This document shows positions 24,769 through 32,237 of a DNA stretch of 44,278 bases, one piece after another. The notes beneath the pieces are model-generated. The model was not told the origin of the DNA. It worked only from the letters and a program-made list of their open reading frames with translations, and ran no database searches. The position numbers and the translations under genes are program-made. Within the stretch, counting starts at the first letter, position 1, and each line of letters opens with the position of its first letter. Origin of the DNA: Fibrobacter succinogenes (lineage in GTDB: Bacteria > Fibrobacterota > Fibrobacteria > Fibrobacterales > Fibrobacteraceae); NCBI GenBank assembly GCA_902779055.1, contig CACZAD010000023.1:1-44278 (forward strand), given 5' to 3'.

Positions 24769-26061
24769 TTAAGCCTCGTGAGCCTTGCTTACAGCTTCGT
24801 TAAACAGACCGATAAACTTGTCATAAATCTTATTGACATTTTCTGATTCGGCATTGTCCTTCACGTTCGAAGCAATCAACATCCTAAAGTAATCCTCTTT
24901 CGTATACTGCTTTGTCGATTCCACGCCATCATCAATGCCCACCGCACCATTATGCAAAACCTCGCGCGAAATGCGGTGACGCTTGACCACAAAGTGCTTG
25001 CCCGCTTCTTCGGATTCAAGCGCATCGTTCAGGCTCACAAAATTCCCGGAAGTCAAAAGCAAATCCACATACGTTTCCACCGGATTTTCAACCAGTTCCT
25101 TTTCGAGATTACGCAACTTCTGTCGAAGCGTCTCGAGATCGCCCTTGAACTGTTCAAAGCGCATCGCCTTGGGAACCTCGATCTTCTCCACAACAGGAAC
25201 ACCCTTCGAAGCCACATCCACAGCAAGCACATAACGCTTGCAGTTCGCCTCGTCAAAGCCCATCACGAACGGAGAACCGGAGTAACGGACCTTCGGATTT
25301 TTTGCCACCATCGTGGTATAATGGATATGCCCCAGGGCCACATAATCAAGTTCCGCAGGGAATGTCTCGACATCCACATTACCGAGCGTCCCGACCACTT
25401 CACGAACGCCGTCATCAACGGAGTTTTCACTCACACCGGCCGCCATGGAGGCTCCATCTTCACCGTTACGCCCCGAAAGGTTCGACGCATACAGGTGCCC
25501 CGTCGCCACAATCGGAATGTCCCGTTCACCGCGCAATTCAACGGCACGCCGGTAAACATCCGCATAAAGGCGCTTCAGCAGATCTTCGTCCGAAAGATCT
25601 TCGGATTTTTCGCTGGACTTATAGAACTGTTCAAGTTCCAGATTACGCATGAACGGCACAGCACAGCAGATGCCGATCGCATTTCCCTGGGAGTCCTTCA
25701 GCTCCACCACCAGGTCTTCTACCTTGCGGTTATTGATCGATCCCACAACATTGATGTTCAATGCCGCAAGAACTTCGGCAGGGGCGTCCAGCAACGTTCC
25801 CGAGTCATGGTTACCGCCGACGACAACCACATTGGAACATTTCGTATCCAGGAGCGAAGCCAAAAAACGGTAATACTGCGTCTTGGCAACATTCGAGGGG
25901 TTCACCACGTCAAAAACGTCCCCCGCAATGACAAGCGCCTCCGCACCGACCTCTTGAATTTCACGCTTCAGCCATTCCAAGAAGGCTCCCGTTTCTTTGG
26001 AGCGTTCAATATCGTGCATCGTATTGCCAAGATGCCAGTCTGCGGTATGTATGAATTTCAT
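24769..26061 (-). CDS. sbcD: Exonuclease subunit SbcD (Mre11-like nuclease)
   Basis: The 430-residue protein begins MKFIHTADWHLG, the first metallophosphoesterase motif, followed by VIAGDVFD, VVGGNHDS (metal ligands) and later ALGHIHY. These are the five-motif set of SbcD/Mre11 nucleases. The frame extends to 26118, but the ATG at 26061 is where homologues start and has an AGAGGC site upstream, so it is preferred. The C-terminal part (about residues 310-430) is the capping and SbcC-docking region. It is the first gene of the minus-strand group with sbcC and probably the RyR protein. Confidence 0.95.
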   Translation of the reverse strand: MKFIHTADWHLGNTMHDIERSKETGAFLEWLKREIQEVGAEALVIAGDVFDVVNPSNVAKTQYYRFLASLLDTKCSNVVVVGGNHDSGTLLDAPAEVLAALNINVVGSINNRKVEDLVVELKDSQGNAIGICCAVPFMRNLELEQFYKSSEKSEDLSDEDLLKRLYADVYRRAVELRGERDIPIVATGHLYASNLSGRNGEDGASMAAGVSENSVDDGVREVVGTLGNVDVETFPAELDYVALGHIHYTTMVAKNPKVRYSGSPFVMGFDEANCKRYVLAVDVASKGVPVVEKIEVPKAMRFEQFKGDLETLRQKLRNLEKELVENPVETYVDLLLTSGNFVSLNDALESEEAGKHFVVKRHRISREVLHNGAVGIDDGVESTKQYTKEDYFRMLIASNVKDNAESENVNKIYDKFIGLFNEAVSKAHEA

Positions 26062-26232
26062 TTTAAAAAGCCTCTTTTTTCGCCGTAAAAATACCTTTTT
26101 CCAAAAGCCGTCCTTCAATTATCGTTTGCAAAAAAGCGATTGTAAACACAATGGCGACATTTTTTTCAAAACAAATATAAAATTCAAAATTGTCTTTTTT
26201 TGACATTTAAATTTTTTACTATTATTAGGGCG

Positions 26233-26601
26233 ATGGATTACGAATATAGCGTCATAGGTTCAATTTCTGGCAATGCGGACACCCTCAGTTCCATTGCCGA
26301 TACCGAATTTACGTACAACAAATACATTTTCGTCATCCGAAAAATCGGCAACAGCGTGGGAATAAGCCTCCGCGACACCCACAGCACTGGAGAAAGCGAC
26401 TGCAAAACCATCCCCGACGAGGATATCATTGCAGTCTGCAAGCTCCTTTCCGAACAATACGCCTGCACGGTCTCCATACGCAAGGGTTACGAAGTCTACG
26501 GAAACGCAAACGTGTTCAACGGCGGCTCCGACTACGAAGTCATCGAAGAAAAGTGGCTTTCTGTAGAATTTGACAACGGGATTGCTAGAAAATTACACTA
26601 G
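26233..26601 (+). CDS. Hypothetical protein, 122 residues
   Basis: The protein (MDYEYSVIGSISGNADTLSS and onward) is soluble, with mixed strands and helices, few Lys and many Ser/Asp; Cys occurs at a few positions (SDCKT, AVCKL, YACTV). No family is recognised. The ATG at 26233 follows AGGG by two to three bases, which is close for a ribosome site. A TTGACA at 26200-26205 with TATTAG 17 bases later would place the transcript start almost at the ATG. An in-frame start at 26200 would fall inside that promoter. It diverges from sbcD across 171 bases of AT-rich sequence. Confidence 0.6.
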   Translation: MDYEYSVIGSISGNADTLSSIADTEFTYNKYIFVIRKIGNSVGISLRDTHSTGESDCKTIPDEDIIAVCKLLSEQYACTVSIRKGYEVYGNANVFNGGSDYEVIEEKWLSVEFDNGIARKLH

Positions 26602-26670
26602 TTTTCAACGATAGCGCCCCCGCGCCCACTTTTCTGTGTATATTTATAAGATAAAAAACAAGGAAGGAAA

Positions 26671-27378
26671 ATGTCTACAATCAAAGAACTCAAAGCAAAC
26701 GGCGCCCCGCGTTTTAAAGTCCCTGGCAAGGAAGAAATTTACGACGCATTCGACCAGTTCCTCGCAGAGAACTTCCTCGGAGAAACCGTCGAAGCGATCG
26801 CCCCCACCCCAACCAGCGAAAATGCCGAATTCGCCCCGCAGGCAGTCAAGCTATACGAACTCGCAAACACCGCCAAGGGCAACGCTGGTCTCTGGAAAGC
26901 AGGCACCGGCACCTCCTCCAAGAAATGGGACTTGAGCTTTTTGCAGGGCATTTTGAACCAGTTCTCGACCCTCCCGGCAGCCACCCGTGGCAAAACCGTT
27001 TCTGAAATCAAGGAACAGCTCGAAGACTTCGCCTCCAAGAAGTTCTCCAAGAACCCGGCCAACGCACGCAACGGACTTTTGCACCTCTGCAACCCGAACA
27101 TCTACGCCCCGATTTACTCCTTCGCAGACAAGCTCGCCATCTGCAAGGAACACTCCCGCCTGCTCGAAGACTTCAAGCTTTCGAACCGTTGGGACAGCGG
27201 CCTCTTGAAGCTCAAGGTGTTCCGCAAGGACGGCTACATCGCCATCCAAACCGATGAACAGCTCTGCTGGATTTTTGACAAGCTCTCCGTGATGCACAAG
27301 ATCGAAGACGAAGAATTCGACGTGTTCATGAAGAACTACTTCACCGCTCCGAAGAAATCCACAGCGAAGAAAAAGTAA
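26671..27378 (+). CDS. Hypothetical protein, 235 residues
   Basis: The product is a soluble, Lys-rich protein with an alpha-helical N terminus (VPGKEEIYDAFDQFLAENFLG) and a middle block LLHLCNPNIYAPIYSFADKLAIC. That block loosely recalls the PxxxxPI..-K segment seen next to McrB-type AAA proteins, but the match is too weak to name a function. The tail is KKSTAKKK. The ATG at 26671 has AAGGAAGG just upstream and TATATTTA (26639-26646) as a probable promoter element. Codon use is strongly biased as in well-expressed genes here. A palindromic repeat and a terminator follow. Confidence 0.7.
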   Translation: MSTIKELKANGAPRFKVPGKEEIYDAFDQFLAENFLGETVEAIAPTPTSENAEFAPQAVKLYELANTAKGNAGLWKAGTGTSSKKWDLSFLQGILNQFSTLPAATRGKTVSEIKEQLEDFASKKFSKNPANARNGLLHLCNPNIYAPIYSFADKLAICKEHSRLLEDFKLSNRWDSGLLKLKVFRKDGYIAIQTDEQLCWIFDKLSVMHKIEDEEFDVFMKNYFTAPKKSTAKKK

Positions 27379-27388
27379 TTCACAAAGC

Positions 27389-27418
27389 TGTCACCCCGGA
27401 TTCAATTCCGGGGTCACC
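27389..27418 (+). repeat. 30-bp palindromic repeat, intergenic copy
   Basis: Arms TGTCACCCCGGA and TCCGGGGTCACC surround a six-base loop; it lies ten bases after the 235-residue protein gene. Confidence 0.85.
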
Positions 27419-27437
27419 TTGCAAAAGTGTACAACGC

Positions 27438-27461
27438 ATCGCCCGCAATCACGCGGGCGAT
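27438..27461 (+). terminator. Intrinsic terminator after the 235-residue protein gene
   Basis: ATCGCCCGC pairs with GCGGGCGAT around AATCAC, with nine T following. Confidence 0.9.
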
Positions 27462-27498
27462 TTTTTTTTGCCATACGCAAAATACTGAAAAAACACCC

Positions 27499-27708
27499 TC
27501 AAAAAAGCCCCATTTCATTTTGACGCACCGTCCGTTTCACTAGCGAAACACTGGCCGTCACTTTCTGAAATACCCGCTCCGTCCGCGCCCATCCAATCGC
27601 ATTTTTCAGCCTTTTCCGCACACATATTTTCGCATTTTTCGTCGCGTCATCCCCTAAAAACCGCAATTTTTCATCAAATTTCGCCTTTTTCGGCATACAT
27701 TCCATCAT
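27499..27708 (-). CDS. Possible small protein, 69 residues (doubtful)
   Basis: In the 300-base gap before hsp20 the minus strand carries a 69-codon frame with protein-like composition (Lys, Arg, Val rich; KNAKICVRKRLKNAIGW). GGCGGG directly precedes the ATG, but no spaced ribosome site or promoter is clear. It may be a coded small basic protein or chance. The plus strand here shows only repeated TTTTTCGC-like runs. Confidence 0.3.
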   Translation of the reverse strand: MMECMPKKAKFDEKLRFLGDDATKNAKICVRKRLKNAIGWARTERVFQKVTASVSLVKRTVRQNEMGLF

Positions 27709-27751
27709 CCCGCCAAAAAAAGTTTCTACACGAGCGCCAAAACAGAAAAAG

Positions 27752-27768
27752 TTGGCACGGCTTTAGCT
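27752..27768 (+). promoter_or_regulatory. Sigma-54 (-24/-12) promoter for hsp20
   Basis: TTGGCACGGCTTTAGCT matches the consensus TTGGCACGnnnnTTGCW at every fixed base except A for T at one position of the -12 box. GG and GC are 12 bases apart, as required. It lies 69 bases before the Hsp20 start. Confidence 0.8.
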
Positions 27769-27836
27769 TAAGGTAGGGTGTGAAACAAAAGGGCCAACGG
27801 CAAACGCCGAGCCCGCAACAAAAAGAGGTTAAAATT

Positions 27837-28214
27837 ATGATGAACACTCAGATCATTCCGAACGCTTTCTATGGTATCCAGAACTTCATTGACAGCTTGA
27901 ACGCCGCAAACACCAAATGCGAATGCACTTACACGCCGAAGGCTGACTACTACGAAACCGAAGGCGGATTCGCTCTCGAAGTTGAAATTCCGGGCGTCAA
28001 GAAGGAAGATTTGGACATCCAGGTCGAAAAGAACATCTTGACCGTCAAGGCAACCCGCGCCCGCAAGGACGAAAAGTTCACTTACGAACGCAGCTTCCGC
28101 CTTGCCGAAGATATCGATACCGACAACATCAAGGTCTCCTTGGAAAACGGCATCCTTAAATTCGACCTCGCCAAGAAGGCTCAGGCAGCGGCCAAAAAAT
28201 TGACCATTGCCTAA
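27837..28214 (+). CDS. Small heat shock protein, Hsp20/alpha-crystallin family
   Basis: The 125-residue protein has a short N-terminal arm, then the alpha-crystallin domain with ADYYETEGGFALEVEIPGVKKEDLDIQVEKN as its first half and RSFRLAEDIDTDNIKVSLENGILKFDLAK as the second. The GIL motif is in the conserved place. These chaperones hold unfolded proteins in the cytoplasm. The ATG pair at 27837 and 27840 follows AGAGG by about nine bases. A near-perfect sigma-54 promoter lies upstream, so expression probably depends on RpoN and an enhancer-binding activator; no activator gene is in the window. A terminator follows. Confidence 0.95.
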   Translation: MMNTQIIPNAFYGIQNFIDSLNAANTKCECTYTPKADYYETEGGFALEVEIPGVKKEDLDIQVEKNILTVKATRARKDEKFTYERSFRLAEDIDTDNIKVSLENGILKFDLAKKAQAAAKKLTIA

Positions 28215-28274
28215 CAAGCATCCAGGCTAAAGCCAACAACTTCCAGCTTTTTCATACAACTCCTCCTTAGAACA

Positions 28275-28306
28275 AGGGTTCCCGACGTCCGCCGGGAGCC
28301 TTTTTT
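28275..28306 (+). terminator. Intrinsic terminator after hsp20
   Basis: GGTTCCCG pairs with CGGGAGCC (one T-G pair) around ACGTCCGC, then six T. Confidence 0.85.
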
Positions 28307-28331
28307 GATTGCCAGAAAACGACTTTTTTAC

Positions 28332-28339
28332 TATCTTTA
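28332..28339 (+). promoter_or_regulatory. Near-consensus -7 element (TATCTTTA) before the zinc locus
   Basis: One base off TAnnTTTG. The start of transcription would fall inside the 7-1-7 box at 28343-28357. Confidence 0.35.
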
Positions 28340-28342
28340 ATT

Positions 28343-28357
28343 TGAAAATAGTTCTCA
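28343..28357. promoter_or_regulatory. Fur-family-like 7-1-7 operator upstream of the zinc locus
   Basis: TGAAAAT, A, GTTCTCA is an inverted repeat of half-site TGARAAY with a one-base centre, the layout of Fur/Zur boxes. It sits within a larger inverted repeat AATTTGA/TCAAATT (28339-28361), and TTGAAT/ATTCAA (28360-28373) follows. The placement over a probable transcription start fits repression by metal. Confidence 0.5.
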
Positions 28358-28365
28358 AATTGAAT

Positions 28366-28650
28366 TTATTCAATTTTTCTTGCTAATAAGGTTAGAAAGA
28401 CAAGGTGTTCCACTTTTTTGACAAACTGATTGTCGCCCTCGCGTTGCTCTATACGGAGCATCACATAGACCATCATTGTCATAGCGAACATTGCCACACT
28501 TGTCACCACCTCCACCACTGTCTCGACCTGATTTCTGAATTTTGCTTTGAACTCGTCGAAGCTCCGATGGAGTTCATTTGCCGTTGTTTTCTTTTTAAGC
28601 TTATCCGTTTCGCAGTCGTCATACTGCGTCCGATTACGCTTGTTTCGCAA
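28366..28650 (-). CDS. Possible small single-TM protein, 94 residues (doubtful)
   Basis: A TTG at 28650, with AAGGA five bases upstream, opens a frame with a charged N terminus (KLKKKTTANELHRSFDEFKAKF), a membrane-like segment (VVTSVAMFAMTMMVYVML) and a charged end. It reads like a genuine small membrane protein, but the TTG start is weak. The plus strand has an 88-codon GTG frame (28405-28671) rich in His and Cys; that pattern is also what antisense Val and Met codons would give. Confidence 0.35.
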   Translation of the reverse strand: MRNKRNRTQYDDCETDKLKKKTTANELHRSFDEFKAKFRNQVETVVEVVTSVAMFAMTMMVYVMLRIEQREGDNQFVKKVEHLVFLTLLARKIE

Positions 28651-28759
28651 AAGATCCTTTTATTGAATTGAGCCGATTCCGTCAATGAACCCAATTGCGC
28701 TCCAGCATTACGCCAGGAGCCGTCTTACTCTATTCTAAAAAAAATAAAAGGATTAAAAA

Positions 28760-29824
28760 ATGAAAAAGGTTTCATTTTATTCTTTGTTGCTTTCTCTTTT
28801 GACGGCAGCAATCTTTTCTCTCGTCGCCTGCAACAACACCGAAAAAAAGCCGGAACAGGGCAAGCTTTCCGTCGTCGCAACAATCTACCCGGAATACGCC
28901 TGGCTTAAGGAAATTCTCGGTTCACGCGCGGACTCCGTAGACCTCACGCTCCTCATCAAGAACGGCGTAGATTTGCACAGCTACAAACCCACCGCACAGG
29001 ACATCGCAAAGATTGCAAGCGCCAACATGGTCGTTTACGTGGGTGGCGAATCCGACGAATGGATCAAGGACGCCCTCGAAGCTTCTCCGAAAAAGGACCG
29101 CGCCGAAATCAACCTGATGGTCGCTTTGGGTGACCGCGTCAAGGCCGAAGAAATTGTCGAAGGTATGCAGGCCGAAGAAGAACACCATCACGAACACGCC
29201 GAGGCTCACGAAGCCGACGAACACGAGCATCATAACGAACATGCAGAAAAGCACGAGCATCACGATCACCACGAAGAAGAAGTCGAAAACGACGAACATG
29301 TTTGGCTCTCGCTGAAGAACGCCGAAATTCTCGTCCAGAAAATCGCCGCAGAACTCGTCAAGATCGATCCGGCCCACGCATCGCTCTACAACGAAAATGC
29401 CATCGATTACGTCACAAAGATCAAGGCCCTTGATGGCGACTACCGCACCGCTGTCGAAAGCGCTTCCCGCAAAACAGTCCTGTTCGGAGACCGCTTTCCT
29501 TTTCGCTATCTGGTGGACGATTATGGTATTAAGTATTATGCCGCGTTTGTTGGCTGTTCCGCCGAAAGCGAGGCTAGCTTCGAGACAATCGCTTTTCTCG
29601 CAGGCAAGATGGACTCCGAATCGCTCCCGGCAATTTTCACAATCGAACAGGGCAACAAGAAAATTGCAGACGCAGTTCTCGCCGCAAGCAAGAATTCGAA
29701 GGAAGCACAAATCCTCACCATCAATTCCATGCAGTCGATAACGGAACAGCAGATTGCCGAGGGCATCAGCTACCTGTCTATCATGCAACTGAACCTGGAC
29801 GTTCTGAAAAAGGCTTTGAACTAA
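28760..29824 (+). CDS. znuA: Zinc ABC transporter substrate-binding lipoprotein (ZnuA)
   Basis: The 354-residue product has a signal peptide and lipobox LVAC (Cys24), so it is a lipid-anchored form of ZnuA. The cluster A-I fold is marked by ATIYPEYAWLKEILG, then LHSYKPTAQDI with the first His ligand, a long His/Glu-rich loop (about residues 139-175) typical of zinc rather than manganese binders, and NDEHVWLSLKNAE with the next His. The third His site of classical ZnuA is replaced by FGDRFPFRYL, as in one subgroup of the family. The end holds TIEQGNKKIADAV. It captures zinc outside the inner membrane and hands it to ZnuB. AAAGGA precedes the ATG; znuC starts two bases after its stop. Confidence 0.92.
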   Translation: MKKVSFYSLLLSLLTAAIFSLVACNNTEKKPEQGKLSVVATIYPEYAWLKEILGSRADSVDLTLLIKNGVDLHSYKPTAQDIAKIASANMVVYVGGESDEWIKDALEASPKKDRAEINLMVALGDRVKAEEIVEGMQAEEEHHHEHAEAHEADEHEHHNEHAEKHEHHDHHEEEVENDEHVWLSLKNAEILVQKIAAELVKIDPAHASLYNENAIDYVTKIKALDGDYRTAVESASRKTVLFGDRFPFRYLVDDYGIKYYAAFVGCSAESEASFETIAFLAGKMDSESLPAIFTIEQGNKKIADAVLAASKNSKEAQILTINSMQSITEQQIAEGISYLSIMQLNLDVLKKALN

Positions 29825-29826
29825 AA

Positions 29827-30513
29827 ATGATCAAGTGCCGCAATTTAACTCTCGGATACGGATGCAAGAACATCGTCAACGGCTTTGACTACGAAATCAA
29901 CGCAGGCGACTACCTTTGCATCATCGGCAGAAACGGCTGCGGAAAGACGACGTTCTTGCGCGGGCTCGCCGGTGTGCTGCGCCCTAAATCCGGAAAAATC
30001 GAACTTTGCGACAATCTACAGCGAAAGCAGATTGGCTACTTGCCGCAGATCACGACTGCACAAAAAGACTTTCCGGCATCCGTCGAAGAAATTGTGCTTT
30101 CGGCATTCCAGGGCAAAAGCCTGCTGCTCCCGTTTTACGGTCGCGCCCTCCGGGAACGCGCCAGTGAGTGTCTGGCGCTGACCCGTACCGAAAACTTGCG
30201 GAAAGCTTGTTTCCGCGAGCTTTCGGGTGGCCAAAAGCAACGCGTGCTTTTGGCGAGGGCGCTTTGCGCCGCAGAACGCCTCCTGCTTTTGGACGAGCCC
30301 GTCACCGGCCTCGATCCCGAATCTTCAAAGAATATGTACAGCATCATCAAGGATCTTCATGAGCAAAAGAAAATGACGATCGTGATGGTCACGCACGACG
30401 TAGACGCAGCCACAAAGTACGCCACCCGCGTATTGGATTTCAACAACCTACTGTCTACTTCCTACCGTCCACTTCCTACTAATTTATGTTCGACCAGCTC
30501 ATATTCTATCTAG
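29827..30513 (+). CDS. znuC: Zinc ABC transporter ATPase (ZnuC) with repeat-encoded tail
   Basis: The 228-residue protein has Walker A GRNGCGKTT (residues 34-42), Q-loop YLPQIT, signature LSGGQKQR, Walker B LLLLDEPVTGLD and H-loop THD, matching ZnuC-type ATPases. It starts two bases after znuA. The C terminus is odd: after VLDFNN the residues LLSTSYRPLPT are encoded by the heptamer array at 30448-30480, and the final part overlaps the start of znuB by 28 bases. The array seems to have replaced or extended the natural tail. The ATPase core is complete, so function should be kept. Confidence 0.93.
   Translation: MIKCRNLTLGYGCKNIVNGFDYEINAGDYLCIIGRNGCGKTTFLRGLAGVLRPKSGKIELCDNLQRKQIGYLPQITTAQKDFPASVEEIVLSAFQGKSLLLPFYGRALRERASECLALTRTENLRKACFRELSGGQKQRVLLARALCAAERLLLLDEPVTGLDPESSKNMYSIIKDLHEQKKMTIVMVTHDVDAATKYATRVLDFNNLLSTSYRPLPTNLCSTSSYSI
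30448..30480 (+). repeat. Heptamer array (CTACnnn), locus c
   Basis: CTACTGT, CTACTTC, CTACCGT, CCACTTC and CTACT. It is translated within znuC and ends five bases before the znuB ATG at 30486. Confidence 0.85.
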
Positions 30514-31328
30514 AATTCCCGTTCGTGCGATACGCGATTATCGTGGGAATCCTCATTTCGCTATGTTCGTCGCTCTTGGGAGTAACGCTTGTCCTCAAGC
30601 GCTATTCCTACATTGGCGACGGTCTTTCGCACGTGGCATTCGGAGCATTGGCGATCGCCACTGTCCTTAAAGTCACGAACAATATGTTCATCATTTTACC
30701 GGTAACCATCATCGTCGCCGTCCTGCTTCTTTGCGGCGGGAAAGACGCACGAATCAAAGGGGATGCGGCCATCGCAATGGTTTCGGCCGGGGCGCTAGCC
30801 ATCGGATATCTGCTGATGAACATATTTTCGGCATCCGGAAACGTCGCCGGGGATGTCTGCACAACACTTTTCGGCTCGATGTCCATTCTCACGCTCAAGC
30901 CGACAGACGTTTATCTTTGCGTAGCCCTATCGATTGTCGTACTTGTGACTTTTATTCTCTTCTACCACAAGATTTTCGCCATCACCTTTGACGAGAATTT
31001 TGCACGTGCCACAGGCGTAAACGTCACCTTGTTCAACCTCCTCATCGCAATCATCATCGCCGTCATCATCGTCCTTGCAATGAACCTGGTAGGAGCCCTT
31101 CTGGTCTCTGCACTGGTCGTATTCCCGGCACTCTCCGCGATGCGCGTTTTCAAGAGCTTTTTCTCGGTCACAGTTGCCGCCGCCCTCATCTCAGTCTTCT
31201 GTTCGCTCCTCGGGATTCTCATCGCCATCCTCGCCGGAACGCCCGTCGGTTCAACGATTGTCGCAGCAGACATAGTCGCCTTCCTGATCTGCTACACCAC
31301 AAGCATAATTCAGAACAGGAAAGCATAA
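30486..31328 (+). CDS. znuB: Zinc ABC transporter permease (ZnuB)
   Basis: The 280-residue protein has eight or so membrane segments and the ABC-3 family blocks: GVTLVLKRYSYIGDGLSHVAFGALAIA near residue 30, the FGSMSIL region in the middle, FDENFARATGVNV near residue 170 and the late ALLVSALVVFPALSAM. It forms the zinc channel with ZnuC. The ATG at 30486 is 27 bases before the end of znuC and is preceded by the heptamer array, with no ribosome site. Coupling with znuC translation is therefore likely. Confidence 0.93.
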   Translation: MFDQLIFYLEFPFVRYAIIVGILISLCSSLLGVTLVLKRYSYIGDGLSHVAFGALAIATVLKVTNNMFIILPVTIIVAVLLLCGGKDARIKGDAAIAMVSAGALAIGYLLMNIFSASGNVAGDVCTTLFGSMSILTLKPTDVYLCVALSIVVLVTFILFYHKIFAITFDENFARATGVNVTLFNLLIAIIIAVIIVLAMNLVGALLVSALVVFPALSAMRVFKSFFSVTVAAALISVFCSLLGILIAILAGTPVGSTIVAADIVAFLICYTTSIIQNRKA

Positions 31329-31341
31329 ACGGGAGATCGCA

Positions 31342-31800
31342 ATGAAGATCTGTTGTTTATATAGATTTTTTTCTAGAGCTGCAATCATTGCCGTTCTTTG
31401 CCTATTCGCACTTGCATCATCGAGCCTTGCAGGCGAAAAAGCTTCGGCCAACCGTATTGACATCGACCTTTCCCGAATGAGCGCCACTATGGTTTACTCG
31501 ATGGTGTTCCAGATGGTGACCGAACCCGAGAAATTCGTCGGCAAACGGGTCAAAATGAAAGGGGCCTTCTCCAGCTATTACGACGAAGCTGTAGACCGCC
31601 GATTTTTCGGTTGCGTCATCAAGGACGCCCTCGCCTGCTGCTCACAGGGACTTGCCTTCGAAACGGCAACGCCCCGCAAATACCCCAAGGAATATCCAAG
31701 CGAAGGTTCATCCATTACAATCATCGGTACCTTTGAATACGAAAAAGAAGAAGACGGCATCGGATACCCGATCATAAAAAAAGCGATTCTTTCTAGATAA
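31342..31800 (+). CDS. Secreted OB-fold-like protein of the zinc locus
   Basis: The 152-residue product has an N-terminal signal peptide (SRAAIIAVLCLFALASSSLAG). Its mature part holds the block EKFVGKRVKMKGAFSSYY, then FFGCVIKDALACCSQGLAFE. The pattern GKxVxxxG...CCxxGLxxE resembles the C-terminal half of DUF1980/TIGR03943 proteins, which also lie beside zinc/permease genes in other bacteria and carry a Cys-Cys pair; I regard this as likeness, not proof. It sits 13 bases after znuB, so it belongs to the operon. Metal binding by the Cys residues outside the inner membrane is a guess. Confidence 0.7.
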   Translation: MKICCLYRFFSRAAIIAVLCLFALASSSLAGEKASANRIDIDLSRMSATMVYSMVFQMVTEPEKFVGKRVKMKGAFSSYYDEAVDRRFFGCVIKDALACCSQGLAFETATPRKYPKEYPSEGSSITIIGTFEYEKEEDGIGYPIIKKAILSR

Positions 31801-31802
31801 AA

Positions 31803-32075
31803 ATGGTTCGTCTTTCACACATACGCAAATTCATCATCGTGCTTATCGCGGCATGCCTTTTGGCGATCGCCCAGCACCATCATGAAGATTTCGAGGAACA
31901 CGACGACTGTCCCGTATGCGCATTGATTCACGACGGACTGCATCTGGACGATTTTACTTCTGTCGCAGTCGTATTCTGGATTCTGCTTTTCATTCTGCAG
32001 ACTCAGTGCGGCTCACGAAATCCGCAGACTTTCATTCCTCATTATAAACCTCGCGGTCCTCCCGTCCATACATAA
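31803..32075 (+). CDS. Small His/Cys-rich membrane protein of the zinc locus
   Basis: The 90-residue protein has an N-terminal hydrophobic segment (FIIVLIAACLLAIA), then HHHEDFEEHDDCPVCALIHDGLH, and a second membrane segment (VAVVFWILLFILQT). The His cluster and CPVC would lie between the two segments, on the periplasmic side if the N terminus is inside. Similar short HHH...CPxC proteins occur near metal uptake genes in other Gram-negative bacteria. It starts two bases after the upstream gene. I infer metal binding or sensing; no named family is certain. Confidence 0.7.
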   Translation: MVRLSHIRKFIIVLIAACLLAIAQHHHEDFEEHDDCPVCALIHDGLHLDDFTSVAVVFWILLFILQTQCGSRNPQTFIPHYKPRGPPVHT

Positions 32076-32237
32076 ACGTCCCTTGGACTTGTTGCACAAT
32101 CGCAACGCCCTTACACAACTAAGACGTTGTTTATAAACATTATCAACAACTTAACAACAACAGCAACCTTCTAGACGCTTAGGCCCACACCTCACCTAGG
32201 CGCTTAGAAGCGCTGCAAAAAAAACAAAGGATTTATA
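32076..32237. other. Gap within the zinc locus
   Basis: These 162 bases contain many CAAC words (ACAACTAAGACG, CAACAACTTAACAACAACAGCAACC) and an imperfect inverted repeat around 32180-32210 (GACGCTTAGGCC, CACCTAGGCGCTTAG). No box like 28343 is seen. A second promoter for the lipoprotein-receptor pair is possible. Confidence 0.4.

Noticed and set aside
24952..26088. 378-codon plus-strand frame across sbcD
   Set aside because: Antisense shadow; SbcD motifs are intact on minus.
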